From Smallanthus sonchifolius (lineage: Eukaryota; Streptophyta; Magnoliopsida; Asterales; Asteraceae): a stretch of DNA of 64,000 nucleotides. Both the position numbers and the translations under genes were made by a program. Numbering within the stretch: position 1 is the first letter of the stretch; each line of letters opens with the position of its first letter. Positions 21,847 to 34,132 of this stretch are shown piece by piece. Under the pieces are notes generated by a model. That model was not told where the DNA came from. It ran no database searches and saw only the letters and a list, made by a program, of their open reading frames with translations. The stretch is taken from NCBI GenBank assembly GCA_023525975.1, contig JAKNSE010000037.1, positions 744,001 to 808,000 of the forward strand, read 5' to 3'.

Positions 21847-22340
21847 GGTGTGATCAAGGTACAGAGTTCAAAAATCACACCTTGAACTATTTTTGTGAGA
21901 GCAAGGGCATAGAAAGACAGTATAGTGCTCCAAGAACTCCTCAACAAAATGGGGTTGCTGAAAGGAGAAACAGAACTCTAATTGAATCGGCAAGATCAAT
22001 GTTGGCTGATTCAAAACTGCCTCTCACATTCTGGGCAGAAGCAGTCAGCACAGCTTGCTATGTGCAGAATAGAGTTCTCATTGTCAAGCCTCTTAACAAG
22101 ACACCTTATGAACTCTGGTTCAAAAGAGTTCCCTACATTGGATTTCTAAAACCTTTTGGATGTCCATTCACCATCCTGATCACATATGGGGTTCTTCCTA
22201 AGTTTGGTGCCAAATCTGATGAAGGATACTTTGTGGGATATTCCTCTCAATCCAAGGCCTACAGAGTATTCAACTCAAGAACAAGAATTGTGGAAGAATC
22301 AGCCAATGTGGAATGTAGGGAACACATTGCATGTGAATAG
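21840..22340 (+). pseudogene. pol: copia integrase core, C-terminal half, ending in a nonsense codon
   Basis: Holds the second Asp (CDQGTEF, about 21853) and the catalytic Glu region (PQQNGVAERRNRTLIE, about 21945), then the conserved copia tail (TFWAEAVSTACYVQNR; KFGAKSDEGYFVGYS). It ends at a TAG at 22338-22340 in the same frame as the RT block that follows, so this is a simple nonsense mutation and not an ORF border. Confidence 0.85.
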
Positions 22341-22412
22341 GGAAAAGGCCCAGACTGGCTCTTTGATATAGACTCCTTCACCCAAATATTTGAGCCTCTC
22401 ATCTTCTCAAAT

Positions 22413-24440
22413 ATGGAGTCTACCTCTTCCAAAGCACCAGCTTCCACATCTTCCACTGACTACAGATTGGAGTTCACTAGTCCCTCTATAAGACTAAAAA
22501 GGCCATCTATTGATCCTACATCTGTTGTGGAAGCTATTGAAGCTAGTGAAGCCAGAACCAGCCTCTCAAATGTCACCACCAGCAGCATATCTGAGAATGG
22601 AAATCAGAATGAACTTCAAGACATATCTGTAAATGATGTAGAGGCATCGGCTACAGATGCTGCTGATGCTGCTGCTGATAATGCTGATGATGCTGATATT
22701 ATTGAAGACTCTTCCACCATGAATGAAGAGTTTCCTGATCAGAATCAAAGCAATCTGGAGCAAGGAATACAGTTGGATGTTGTACCAGCACAGAGAATCA
22801 ACAAGGAACATCCCTTGGAAAATATCATTGGCCAAGTTCAACAAGGAGTTCAAACAAGAAGCAAAACTCATGAGGCCAATATATGCCTGTATTCCTGCTT
22901 TCTATGTCAGGTAGAACCAAAGAAGATAGATGAAGCTCCGAAACACAGCAGTTGGATTGAGGCAATGCAGGAAGAGTTGCTGCAATTCAAGAGACAGGAT
23001 GTCTGGAAACTTGTTGATCTTCCACCTGGTCAATCTGCTATTGGCATAAGATGGGTATTCAGGAACAAGCAAGATGAGAGAGGCATTATAGTCAAGAACA
23101 AAGCCAGACTTGTAGCTCAAGGCTACACTCAGGAAGAGGGAATTGACTATGATGAAGTCTTTGCTCCTGTTGCCAGGCTGGAGGCCATCAGAATCTTCCT
23201 GTCATATGCTGCATCCAAGAATTTCATAGTATATCAAATGGATGTCAAGAGTGCCTTTCTGTATGGGAAGATTGGTAAGGAAGTATATGTCAGACAGCCT
23301 CCAGGCTTTGTAGATCCTGCACATCCTAACAAAGTGTTCAAACTAGACAAAACTCTATATGGCTTACATCAAGATCCAAGAGCCTGGTATGAAAATTTGT
23401 CTGGATATCTACTAAGTAACAACTTCAGAAGAGGTGCCATTGACCAGACCTTGTTTATCAAATATGAAGGGGGAGAAATCCTACTGGTAAAAATCTATGT
23501 TGATGACATCATCTTTGGATCAACAAGGAAGAAGTTGTGTAAAGACTTTGAGGTCCTGATGCACTCAAAGTTTGAAATGAATTCAATGGGTGAACTAAAT
23601 TTCTTTTTGGGTCTTCAAGTCAAACAAGTTCCAAATGGAATCTTCATCAGCCAATCCAAATATGTCAAGAGCATTTTGGAAAGATTCAAAATGGCTGATT
23701 GCTCTGTTGCAAGAACTCCTATGCAAGTGCACCATCAACTGACTCCAGACAAAGATGGACAAGACACTGATCAACATCAGTACGGTGCAATGATAGGATC
23801 ACTCATGTATCTCACTGCCTCAAGGCCAGGTATCATGTTTGTAGTATGCCTTTGTGCAAGATTCCAAGCAGCTCCAAAGAATACACATCTTCAAGCTGTC
23901 AAGAGAATTTTTAGATATCTAAATAGAGCCCCAAGAGTAGGGCTATGGTATTCTAAAAATGATAAGTTCAACCTGTATGCATACACTGACAGTAACTATG
24001 CGGGATGCAACTTGGAAAAAAAGTCCACATCAGGGGGATGTCAGTTTCTGGGAGGAAGACTGATTTCATGGCAGTGCAAGAAGCAAACATGTGTATCAAC
24101 TTCTACAACAGAAGCAGAATACATTGCAACTTCAAGTTGCTGTGCACAAGTCATCTGGATACAAAACCAAATGCTGGATTATGGGATGACTTTCATGGCC
24201 ACTCCCATTCACATTGACAACATGAGTGCTATATCAATCACAAACAATCCGGTGCAGCACTCCAAGACAAAGCACATTGACATCAGGTATCACTTCATAA
24301 GAGATCAAGCTAAGAAAAAGAGAATTATTTTAACCAAAGTTCATACCAATGAGCAATATGCTGACTTGTTTACAAAACTCTTTGATGAAGCTAGATTTAG
24401 ATATTTAGTTGAATCCATTGGTATGATGAACTTTGACTAA
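22413..24440 (+). pseudogene. pol: copia reverse transcriptase and RNase H
   Basis: The 675-residue frame starts with a Ser/Glu/Asp-rich linker encoded partly by a GATGCTGCT triplet run (22657-22700), followed by the copia RT: WKLVDLPPGQ, KARLVAQGYTQ, YQMDVKSAFLYG, KLDKTLYGL and the catalytic YVDD (about 23496-23507). RNase H follows with the first Asp in YTDSNYAG, STTEAEYIA and the terminal DIRYHFIRD segment, ending LFTKL. All RT landmark motifs look intact; the protein is cut off from the upstream pol part by the TAG at 22338. Confidence 0.9.
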
Positions 24441-24499
24441 AATCTGTCTCTAAAACTTTTTGAATAAAAATGTGTTTGTCTTTTGTTGTAAATAAAAGT

Positions 24500-24775
24500 T
24501 ATAAGTCAGCAGCAACCATTTTTGCTGCTGACAGGTCTAATTATCAGCAGCAAAGAATTTGCCACTGACTGCTTTAAGTTATCAGCAGGAACAAGTTACC
24601 TACGGATAGCCTTAAGGCAATCAGCAGCAACATCTTTGCTGCGGACCATTACATCCATCAACAGCAATTGAGTTTGTTGCTGACAGACTTAACCATCTGC
24701 AGTAACCAAGTTTGCAGCGGATAGGCTTATCCATCTGCAGCAACCAAGTTTGCTGCTGATGGGTAAAAATAAGTC
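24500..24775 (+). repeat. CAGCAGCAA / TTTGCTGCTGA inverted-repeat block cluster after RNase H
   Basis: About seven degenerate copies of a block in which CAGCAGCAA... is followed within 10-20 bases by ...TTTGCTGCTGA. Related blocks are in both LTRs and in the gag 3' end. The region has no long reading frame. It sits between pol and the additional 3' ORFs, where Sireviruses are known to carry conserved palindromic repeats. Confidence 0.7.
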
Positions 24776-25056
24776 CAAATTAACTTTTACCCGCTGTAAA
24801 AAGTAATGTCAATCTTTACCATGACTGCAACAGTGTATTACAGCTGTAAAACAGTGAAAAGTGAATGGGTTGTACTGTACAAGTAACTTTGCTTTTTCCC
24901 TCCTCTGCCGTTATAACACAAAACAAATTTCTCCTTAACCTCTTCACATTCAATTCCAACCTAACTATCACCATTTTCTCTCAAGCATTCAATTCAAAGC
25001 TTTTCATACTTAACCATCTTTCAAAAACTTCCTCCTTCCCTCCAAATCCAACAACA

Positions 25057-26396
25057 ATGGCAGAGGTCGACATAAACCATCCTGATGACAAGTTTTCAAC
25101 CTATCACAATCTCACCGCATACCTAGTTAAAGGAAAGAAGTCCGAAGGGTTTGATGATATGATCGATTTCCTTTGTCGATCAAAGATCTATTTTGCACTC
25201 ACCATCAACCCTACATCTACATTCCTCATATGGAGGATTTCTGGAACACAGCCGTCTACTCTATCGAATAGGGGATTCCCCAAATCACAGCCAAGGTAGA
25301 CGGCAAAGACATCATTGTCACTGAAGCCATGCTAAGAAAACACCTCAAACTTCCGGACGAGGGAGCCGCCATCTCATACACCAAAGACGGGTATATGAGG
25401 ACCTTTGTATCCATAGGGTACACTGTAAATCAAAACGAGTACACCATTGAGAAGGCGCTGATGGGTCCTCCATGGAATTTTCTATGCCACACTCTTCTTC
25501 AATGCGTATCCTAGAAGAGAAGTGGATGTCATCAAATGAGTTCTGCTCTCGCCTCTGCTGTCCATGGTATGCTTACTGGCCAAGGATTTAATTTTGCACA
25601 TCTTATATTTGAAGGTTTGAGATATAACCTTCAGGAAGATGCAAAACAGGCATTTTTTATGTACCCAAGGTTCTTGCAGGAGGTTTTCAATAATGAACTA
25701 AAAGATTTATCAAAACCTGCAAGAATCTACCTGATGTTGGGGGCATAAAAACAACATTTTTCAAAGCATGAGAACTGTTTCCAAAAAGTTCTTAGGGGTC
25801 AATGTTTCATTGTTATCTACAATGATGAACATACAAAGCACCCAGGGTGATAGTTCAGCAATCCCAGTTGTTACTGATCCCACACCCTCCACTTCAAAAC
25901 CTGAACAACAAACTGCTTCCATTGTTCGAACCCCTGTACATCCTATTGAGGGTGCACAGGCACAACAAATACTTACACCTGTTTTGGAAGCCCAACTGGA
26001 ACACAGGCCCCAGTTGAGGCAAGCTATACCAGAAAAAGAAAAAGGAGTAAAAAGACTCCTTCTATTCTTGTCTCGCAGGCCCAATCCCAACCTAAAAGCC
26101 CTCATTCAGAATTTCAACATTCTGATGAGAATATCAAAAGAGATAGCCAAATTATTAGAGAGACTTCCTTGGAAGTTCCTCTATTAGGATCGGGATCACA
26201 TCCCGGATCCATAGAACAACCTTCTGAGCCCTTTCATTATTTTTCTTCTCTGAACTTAAGTGCAGAGGCACCTAGTCAAGATGATATGCCTTCTCCAACT
26301 ACCACTATCTCGGAGGTATTGATTGACTTGGCTGCTAATGTACCCAGCCCAAGTTCATCACCTAAGAAGGTTCACCCTGGGAGTGATGATGAGTGA
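25057..26396 (+). pseudogene. Additional 3' ORF of element C, first part (envelope position), frame-broken
   Basis: Starts at the ATG of MAEVDINHPDD (25057). The frames 25057-25299, 25260-25515, 25536-25748, 25768-26187 and 26169-26396 read on from one another after indels. The first ~230 residues look like a folded domain with no motif I can name (for example KKSEGFDDMIDFL and KHLKLPDEGAA). After 25750 the sequence is Pro/Ser/Thr/Glu-rich and probably disordered. I see no signal peptide and no clear membrane segment, so a true envelope function is not supported; the position after RNase H is like that of the env-like ORF of SIRE elements. Similar proteins appear as unnamed hypotheticals in Asteraceae genomes, from memory. 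Confidence 0.55.
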
Positions 26397-29339
26397 ATGT
26401 GGAAAGGGCTATCACTACTACTGGTACATCAATTGACCAGGAGGACAGTGATAACATCACTAAGTCCCCAACCACGGCAACTCACAGTGAGGATGTTTCT
26501 CTTGAAACACTCTTCACTGAGAGGAATCCCAGGTGCCAAGAAAACCAGGGTGATGGGGATGCAGAGGCTAGGCCTAAGGCCCCATCTAGTTCCAAGGATT
26601 CCACAACTGTGGATGAGAATAGACTGAAACTTGAAAACATGGAATTGACGGCCAGGGTGGCAATGCTAGAGGCTAAGGTGTCCAAACTAAAGCACCAAGT
26701 CTCTATGCATGAAGCCCACAAATGCCCACCTGTGACTACTCCTTCCCTTGTATCAGTGGGAACTCAAACAGATGAAACTCTATGCACTGATGCAACCAAA
26801 AAGGGGGAGATAGTTACTGCTGAAGATGATGCTGACAGCCTTGATGAATGGATACAAGAGCAGGCTGCTTTTCAAAGTACACTCTTCAAACCTTCTTTTG
26901 TTCAAATCCATGACTTGCCAGACTCAGTAGATGAAGAGGAAGATATCTCTGAGGATTGGAAGTTAGTTGTCAGAGCTATTGATGAGGTGTTGGAGAATGA
27001 AAGTCAAGATGAAGACACACCTCTGTCATTCTACATACTTCCAGCTGCAGCCAGCATCTCCAGACAAGTCATATCCCCTCATTCCCAATTGATTGCACAA
27101 AATCCAGAATATAACTCAATTCTATCTTGGGGATATGATGGTCTATCATAAAGGTTCTGGATTGGATGGGAATCTGGCAAAATTGAAGAGTTAAATTGGA
27201 ATACTCTAAATCCCTTCCATATCCTAGATCTATACCTTACAAAGTGCATCAACAATTCAACAGATCTTCCTGCTGAACTTGCCATTGGAAGATTTTATGA
27301 TCTGATGGAAGACAACATGCCCTGGTTTGAATGGTTTCTTCAAGAAGCAACTAAATTGGCTTATCCATCAACTGCAGAGTCTTCAAGAACAGCAAAACAA
27401 AGACTAGCTCCAAGACTTGACTTGATAGGGAGCAGGGCTTTAACAGAAGAACAAGTTCTATGTTTGAGAAGATTTCTGTACAATGAAGTGATCAGGGGCC
27501 TGGAAGTGCAAGGATGGTCAAGCACTGGGTCCTCTGGTTTTGAGTTCTTCTTGTGTGATGGATCATCCTTCAAAATTAACAACATTCAAGAAATCCTGCT
27601 CCTCAACCCAGATTTCCTGTATAAGGTCTTTGAGCTCAGGACACACATCTACAACATCAACTCCTTAGAAATTCAAGCAATGATCAAGATTATCAAAGCT
27701 TTTCTTGAAAAGGAGGGATGGATTGCAATGGATGATTCTGACTCAGACCTATCCCTTCCCTCCTCACCAACTGTTATACTGAATGCAGCAGTAGAGTCAA
27801 GAAAAGTGGCTGCTCAGAATGTTAAAGAGGCTTTTAAAGCTACATATGGGAATGAATGGGAAAAGGAAGAGAGTGAAGCAGTCCCTTCAACTTTGTCTGC
27901 TCCTCAGATTGCCAATGAAGCTGAAGCTGAGATCCCAACAGCATCTCTCACATCTGCTGTTGTGATCCATGAAGCTGAAGCAAAGGCATCCAATAAAGAC
28001 AAGGGAAAGGGCATCATGATAGAAGAAGAAGAAGAAAGGTTAGAGAAGGAAAAGAAAGAAAAAGAGAAGAGGAGGAGATGGCTGAGTTTAAAAAGATTCA
28101 AGAAAGGAAAGCTGCCATTCTCCTCAGAGAACAACAGATCCAGTTGCATGCTAGGCAACTGGATACTTTGAAAGTTAAGGTTTCTATAGCTGCACAACTA
28201 CAAGAAGATGAAGCTTTGGCTCTTCAGCTGCAGGAACAACTTAATAAAGAAGAAGAAGAGAAGAGAAGAAGCTAAGTTCAGGATAACTGACTCTGAACTA
28301 GCCAAAGAGATGAGAAAGGAGTGGATTGAAGCTCTGATTTCTCAAGGTGAGGATGCAGACTACCTTGAGAAATTATCAAATAAAGAAATCTATAGAGCCT
28401 TCATGGGTCTGCAAGGTCAACTGGCAAATAAGAAAAGGGCTGAAGAAGAAGAAAAAGCCAAAAAGAAAACCAAGAAGACCATTGCTTTCAACATAAGAAC
28501 CCAAGAAGAAAGGAAGGTTATGATGGACTTCCTAAAGGCTAGAAGAGAAAGTGGAAAGAGGCTAGGTCCCATGAGCTTATGAACCTGCAAGCCTTATATG
28601 TCAAAGTCAAGAAGGAAGAGGAAGAGAGATTGGGGAAGACAGGCTCAAAGAAAAGGGTGAACACTCAAACTGATGATAGAAAACAAAAGAAACCCAAGCC
28701 TACTCACTCATCCACTCCTTCCTCTATCCAACAACCTTCCACTTTCCCTCCTAGACCTCCCTCCTCTCCACCCAAAGAGTCCAAATCCTTTCACCCAGCT
28801 CCTCCTCATCAACAAGCCTCCCAAGAAGAAAACCAAACCTACAACCACACCAGAAGATTCAAGAGAAATTCTACAACAATCAAGATCAATGGTTTGAGCT
28901 TTTTAGGGGAAGGACAGAGGTTAAAAGATCAATCTACAGATCTGTTGATGAGGTGATGCAGCTTCCAGATTCTGATCTTCAGAGAATAATGGAGCTGGGT
29001 GAAGCTCATGAGCCAGAGAATGAAAGTGGGAGGCATCTGTTGCTAGTGATCAAACATCACTTCAATCCTAGCAAAGATGTGATCATTGATGCTAAACCTC
29101 TCCAATCCCACTTTCCATTCACTAGTTGGTCCTACAATGCTGAGAAGAATGAATACACTATAACAGATGTCAGAGGTCAGAAGATGAGATGTTCTAGCAA
29201 GGCCATCTTTAGCATGCCAAGCAAGGACATCAAGTCTCTATCTGAACATCCTCTTGACAATCCAAGCAAGGACCCTAGAGGCTATGAGACAGCAAGGATT
29301 GTTGCACACATGCAAAAGCTTCAGCAACAACAGCAGTAA
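26393..29339 (+). pseudogene. Additional 3' ORF of element C, second part: coiled coils and Lys-rich tail
   Basis: Continues to the polypurine tract through frames 26393-27151, 27305-28171, 28078-28275, 28208-28582, 28579-28956 and 28953-29339. Visible parts: a Leu heptad coiled coil (NMELTARVAMLEAKVSKLKH, about 26636), an acidic stretch (26930-27010), a folded-looking block around EEQVLCLRRFLYNEVIRGL (27445), a very charged Glu/Lys helix (28020-28290), a block with NKEIYRAFMGLQGQL (28380) and a last block ending in a poly-Gln tail. The overlaps between successive frames are what indels in one original ORF of about 1,400 codons would leave. Confidence 0.5.
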
Positions 29340-29360
29340 GAGAGTTTTGGTAGCATCAGT

Positions 29361-29372
29361 CTAGGGGGAGTT
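29361..29372 (+). other. Polypurine tract of element C
   Basis: CTAGGGGGAGTT immediately before the 3' LTR at 29373; G-rich, in the expected place. Confidence 0.85.
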
Positions 29373-30071
29373 TGTAGATATAAAGACTGATGGCTACAAA
29401 ATTCTCTAAGTACAACTGCTGCGAACTCCACAGTTTTGCCACTGACCAACAAGCTGCTGCGGATAAGGTTAGTTGTTGCGGATAGTAGTTCTCCTGCTGA
29501 TGAACAACTATGTTGCGGATAGCCTTATCTGCTGAAGTCCAGAGTTGCTGCTGATAGGTTTCTCAGCAGCATCAAACACTTGATGCTGCTGATAGGCAAA
29601 TCATCAGCAGCTTTGACTTTGCTACTGACAACTCTGCTACAACACTGACACATCTATCAATAGAAGGAATATTATTGGTGCAGATGATTAAAGACAAACC
29701 ACTTCTGAAGTCTCCTGCAAAGATTCCTAAGAAAACTTTTGACCTGAATACAACTGTTTGCTGCAATTTGTCTTTTAGTTATCTACTAATAGTAGTATAG
29801 CTTGTAACTGTCCAAGATCAACGGTCTGTGTTTGATCTGATCCTTAGAATCAAGGGTCTGTCTTGATTCTAAGTTCCTTTATATGTAATGTATCTTACAT
29901 TTGTACAAGTGTGATTCTTAAGAGTTTTCTCTGTAATCTTGTAAACATTGAAGATCAATACAATTTGCATTTATCAGTATTCTCTTTGTTTATCTGTTTA
30001 CATTGCATAGTTGTGATTGTTTCCGCCAATCTCAACTAGAATAGAACCATCTTGTATTCACCAATCCTACA
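29373..30071 (+). repeat. 3' LTR of element C
   Basis: 699 bp, same length as the 5' LTR with no indels seen, and about 29 substitutions, mostly transitions. It is followed by the target duplication AACAT. Confidence 0.95.
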
Positions 30072-30453
30072 AACATCATAAAGTTGAAAGATTTTAATTT
30101 AATCTGAGCAAGCTAAAGTTTCGAGCTTGAAGAAATCAACAAAAGATTGTATCACTGCCCAACTAATGCATTTCTTTGATCAATTCAATAATTATTGTAT
30201 GCACAGAACGAGAAAAAGGGTTAAATAAAAAATATCCATCTTATTGATTTTAGAATGGAAGTTTCAAATAAAGAAACGTAAATGAAGTAGACAAAGTAAG
30301 GATTGGATTTGAAAATCAATAAATATTAAATCAACATTAATGTTCAATTACATATATACCCTTTTATATATAAAAAAATAATTAAAATCTAAATTTTCTG
30401 ATTGGCTGAAACTAGTTTTATTGGTTTCGTCTAACTTGGTGGTAGTCTCTTGA

Positions 30454-31115
30454 TCTCTCCCCTATTATAATAAGGATTTACCCTTTTTTTTTCTATGCCT
30501 GATCTAAATTTTTTTTTAAAAAAGTATTGTATTCCAAAGAAAAGTTTTTTTTAGTTTTGTGATATCAAAACATATTTTATTTTTAATAAAACTCAGTTTT
30601 AAATAAAACTCGATTTTAAATAAAGAGAATATATTAAAATATAGACAAAAGAAATTAAGTAACTATTAAATGCGGTGGGATTGAATAGGGAAGTTCTCTT
30701 TTTGTTTTTTGACACAAACTTTTTTTTTATAGATTTGTACAACTTTAGTTTTTGACTTTTTTCCTTTCGACAAAAAATTTATGTTTTATAGATTTGCCAC
30801 AACTTTATATTTTGACTCAAAAATTTGTTTTTTTACATATTTGTCACAAAACTTCAATAGAGTAAAGGTTTTTTTATAAAATTGCAACAAAAGTTCGCTG
30901 AGTATTAGTAATAATTTCATTTTTCTGTAATAACTTTCATTCGTTAACTTTTTTTTTAAACGGGATGCACAGGTTTTTTTTTTGTTAGCGATCCGAGTAT
31001 TTTTTTGTATCGTACGCTACAGCGAGTCTGTGTTTAGACGTAAGTTTTGTCCCCATCGATGAGCCGAACTGATAACTATCAAACTCCCACTGCGTAGCGT
31101 GGGGGAGAAAACTAG
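30454..31115 (+). mobile_element. Non-autonomous Helitron
   Basis: Starts TCTCTCCCCTATTATAATAA after an A and ends CTAG before a T. The 3' end has a GC hairpin (CCCAC...GTGGG, 31086-31103, containing GCGTAGC) 8 bases before CTAG, the standard Helitron terminator. No coding capacity is present; the interior is T-rich. The 5' end is less certain than the 3' end. The stretch 30077-30453 before it shows nothing I can name. Confidence 0.7.
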
Positions 31116-31972
31116 TTTAAACAAAAACTATATATTTAAACTTTTTTGAATGTTAAATACTACATATTATTAAAGAAAACCTAAGTTATATGTAAAATGA
31201 AAAAGGAAAAAATAAAAAAATAAAGTTATATTTGACTAATTTTATTCCTTCTGCGAATTCAAATATTCTTGGACACTATGAAAACCGGTGCGTTGAATTC
31301 TGTTCTTGCACGAGCAAAATGTTAAATTTTGTAACAGTTTACATCATTTCCATTAACGAGCGTAATTTTTTTTGTTAAGTCTGGTAATGTGTCTTGCATA
31401 TGACGGTATTTTGGTCGTTTTGTACTTATAAGGCTGTTCTTGTAATTAATTGAAACCTCTGGATGTAAGCTTACGTTGAAACAAAGTTATTGAGTCCACA
31501 CACTCATAATTCATAATCCGTATTGGGCGTATTTTAACCTCTGTTGTTTATCCCTGTGTTGTCAAAGCGAGCCTAGGCGCAAGTTTAGTGCTTGGTGGAG
31601 AGTCTGCAATTTGCAAAATTAAGTAAGAAACAGTAAGCATGTTGCATTAAATGGTTAAAAAAAGGTACATTGCATATACCTGTAAGAATTGCATGGCAGT
31701 TTCTTGCAGTTTGCCTTAAATTTAAGTATCAAAGTGCATATCTTTTCTTCATTTCTCTTTCCTTTTTCCATCAATAATAGTTATGGACTGTGTTTGGCAG
31801 TTAAGTCTAATTATAACGTAAAGAGTTTAATTTGATCAATAATTATATCAAAACAAACAATTAGAATTAAATTTACACATGACAAAAGTGTTATTGTTCT
31901 TGCGGTTCTACCCGACCGGTTTTGACATGTACTAAAATTATTTATTTTATTAAGTTGGTAAGTTTTACTTTA

Positions 31973-32685
31973 ACGAATGTCGAGAACGTATCTAGCGACG
32001 AATCTCATGGAGGAGATAAAAGGAAGGCACAAAGAAAGAAAACGAAACAAAGGAAAAGTAAAAAAAAACTCGGAGGTTCTAGTGTTTGGGATGACTTTGA
32101 TGAAAAGTTTACTGACGAGGATGGGAGTATAAAGGCAAGATGCAAACACTGCTTGAAAGCGATGAGTGCAGACACAATAAAAACAGCACAAGTGCATTGA
32201 AACGACATATTGAAATATGTCCAAAACACCCTAACAGGTCGAAGGATCAATGTAACTTGTTTGTGAAAAAGAATGACGATGTTGCAAATGAGGCTAGTGT
32301 TAAAACTTGGAAATTTAGTAGAGAAAAAGATAGAAAAGCCGTAGTCGAGATGATCATACTTGATGAGCTACTGTTCACAACAATACAACATGAATGTTTT
32401 AAAAGGATTATGGAAAAAGTGTGTCCGAATTTAAAGATACCAAACAGGTTTACGCTATCGAGAGATTGCGCAAAAATATCTTTAGAGGAAAAGGGAAAAC
32501 TAAGGTTTTTTTTTCGGATTAAAAGTCGAGTGTGCCTTACAACTGACACATGGACTTCAATACATCAGATAAACTACATGTGTGTGATGACACACTTTAT
32601 TAATGACAATCGGGTGTATCACAAGCAGATCATTAATTTAAACCAATCTTTAGCCAAAAAGGATAAGATATTGCTAGGGTCCTAA
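31973..32685 (+). pseudogene. hAT-family transposase fragment (BED zinc finger, RICESLEEPER-like)
   Basis: Two overlapping frames (31973-32200, then 32140-32685) form one broken protein. First come a Lys-rich nuclear-type stretch and a BED finger: VWDDF, then CKHC and, after a one-base shift near 32170-32185, ALKRHIEIC. Next is the N-terminal hAT block with ISLEEKGKL and the start of the DDE fold (CLTTDTWTSIHQINYMCVM). The catalytic rest and the C-terminal dimerisation domain are missing. Regions 31116-31972 and 32690-32911 on either side are AT-rich with no gene or clear terminal repeat. Confidence 0.75.
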
Positions 32686-32911
32686 TTCAGTGTTTAAAAG
32701 AATGAGACATTGAATATGTTTTTGTTTTTGTTTTTACTAGAGAAGAATCATATCCAATGATTCTTCTATATCGACTATAATTGGTAAATTATCAAACAAA
32801 ATGGCAGGCAAATATATTTGCATGTTCGTTCTCTGGCAAATGTCATAAACCTTATTAACTTTTCTATTGTTATTAACTTAATTTAAATACTACTATTATT
32901 AACTTTATTAT

Positions 32912-33325
32912 AATAATTAGACAAAATTATATTTGTTGTCCTCTATAATTACTTAAATTATGAAATTGGTCATTTAAAATGTTGACATTTATTAGAAAAG
33001 TTCTCTTATTTATTGTCATTTTGACTAACTTGGGTTAAATATTCCTGTTAAGTCAAGAACATTATTGTATTTTTATCTGTTGAATAAAAGTGACAGAAAG
33101 AATAAAAGAAAAAAACTTTAGCATTTACAAGAATAGTCTTTTACGGCTAAAAAGACAATAATGATATTGACTTAATAGAAATATTTAACCACAGTTAGTC
33201 AAAATGACAAAAAATGAGGAAACTTTTCAAATAAATGATAGTGAGTGAAAGCCCAATTTTTAAAAGATCAATTCCATAATTTGAATCATAAAAGATAAAA
33301 ATTGTAATTTAGTCTAATAATTATT
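32912..33325. mobile_element. MITE-like foldback element with ~150-bp imperfect inverted repeats
   Basis: The left arm (about 32912-33055) and right arm (about 33170-33325) are inverse complements with mismatches; the best conserved core is GTCATTTTGACTAAC on the left and GTTAGTCAAAATGAC on the right. There is no coding sequence. Long arms suggest a Mutator-type or foldback MITE; I cannot assign a target duplication in this AT-rich context. Confidence 0.6.
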
Positions 33326-33518
33326 ATTATTCCAATGTTCCAACGACTTGTTGTACGTTACATGAGTATTAGGTAACCAAATATGACATTTACTTTGTAT
33401 AACTGTTAAGAAAACAAATATAAGTATTACAAACCGCTTGCCTCAAGATTTATTGATCAGTCATCATTACTTTAAACAGATTCAAAAGATCCACTTTATG
33501 AGGTTTTACTATCTATTA

Positions 33519-33844
33519 GAGCATTTCAAGTCTCATTTGGTATATGTAACATATCCTTAAAGTTTGTAGCAAAAAAAAAAGGTTTTGAATTATAAAGGTC
33601 CTACATCTCATTCTTTAAATTATTTTCTTATCTTTAAAATTAAATGGATAACAATAGTGAAAACTCAAATATACCAAATCAAGTTCATCTCATATTCTTA
33701 TTTTCGTAGAAAAAAGAACATAAAGATAAAGATAAAGATTGAATGAAATATATGAGGTTTTTGAAAAATGAGATTTAAATATAAGGGATTGTAATTTTTA
33801 ATTAAATTATAAATATAAGGTTACCAAATGAGATGTGAATGCTG
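33519..33844. mobile_element. Small MITE with CATCTCATTTGGTA-type inverted ends
   Basis: The left end GCATTTCAAGTCTCATTTGG (33521) and the right end (inverse) GCATTCACATCTCATTTGG (about 33842) form imperfect terminal inverted repeats around a 280-bp AT-rich core. No coding sequence; superfamily not determined. Confidence 0.5.
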
Positions 33845-33867
33845 TTACCAATTATATTACCCAAAAA

Positions 33868-34132
33868 TCCTTATTTTAATAAATGATTTCAAAGAATGTC
33901 ACGTGTCATCATCTTATTTTTTCTCATCAAAATCTTCTAATTTTCTCTATTTTAAGTAAATTTGAATTTTGAAATTTAATTAGTTAATGTTTTTATTTTT
34001 CAAAAAAGATAATATAAAATTTGAATTCTAATTATTACTTAATTAAGGAAACAAAGAATTTTATTTTTTGTTTTACACATTAAACTTTTTACACATTTAC
34101 AACCCCATGTAATACATGGGTATATAATCTAG
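33868..34132 (+). mobile_element. Short Helitron (265 bp)
   Basis: TCCTTATTTTAATAAATG at the 5' end after an A, CACGTG motif (TGTCACGTGTC) 30 bases in, hairpin CCCATGT-AAT-ACATGGG at 34104-34120 and CTAG at 34129-34132 followed by T. It matches the end structure of the Helitron at 34147-35927 in the opposite orientation. Confidence 0.8.

Larger units (their letters stand above)
17243..30071 (+). mobile_element. Complete 12.8 kb Ty1/copia retrotransposon (element C)
   Basis: Bounded by 699-bp LTRs (17243-17941 and 29373-30071) that start TGTAGATA and end CCTACA, and flanked by AACAT at 17238-17242 and 30072-30076. It has an iMet-type PBS, gag, protease, integrase, RT and RNase H in copia order (IN before RT), a 3' polypurine tract, and ~4.3 kb of additional frame-broken coding sequence after RNase H. 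That size and the extra 3' region fit the Sirevirus (SIRE/Maximus) type, where an envelope-like ORF sits at this position. I count about 29 mismatches between LTRs (about 4%), so the insertion is not very recent. Frameshifts and a nonsense codon make this copy non-autonomous. Confidence 0.95.
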
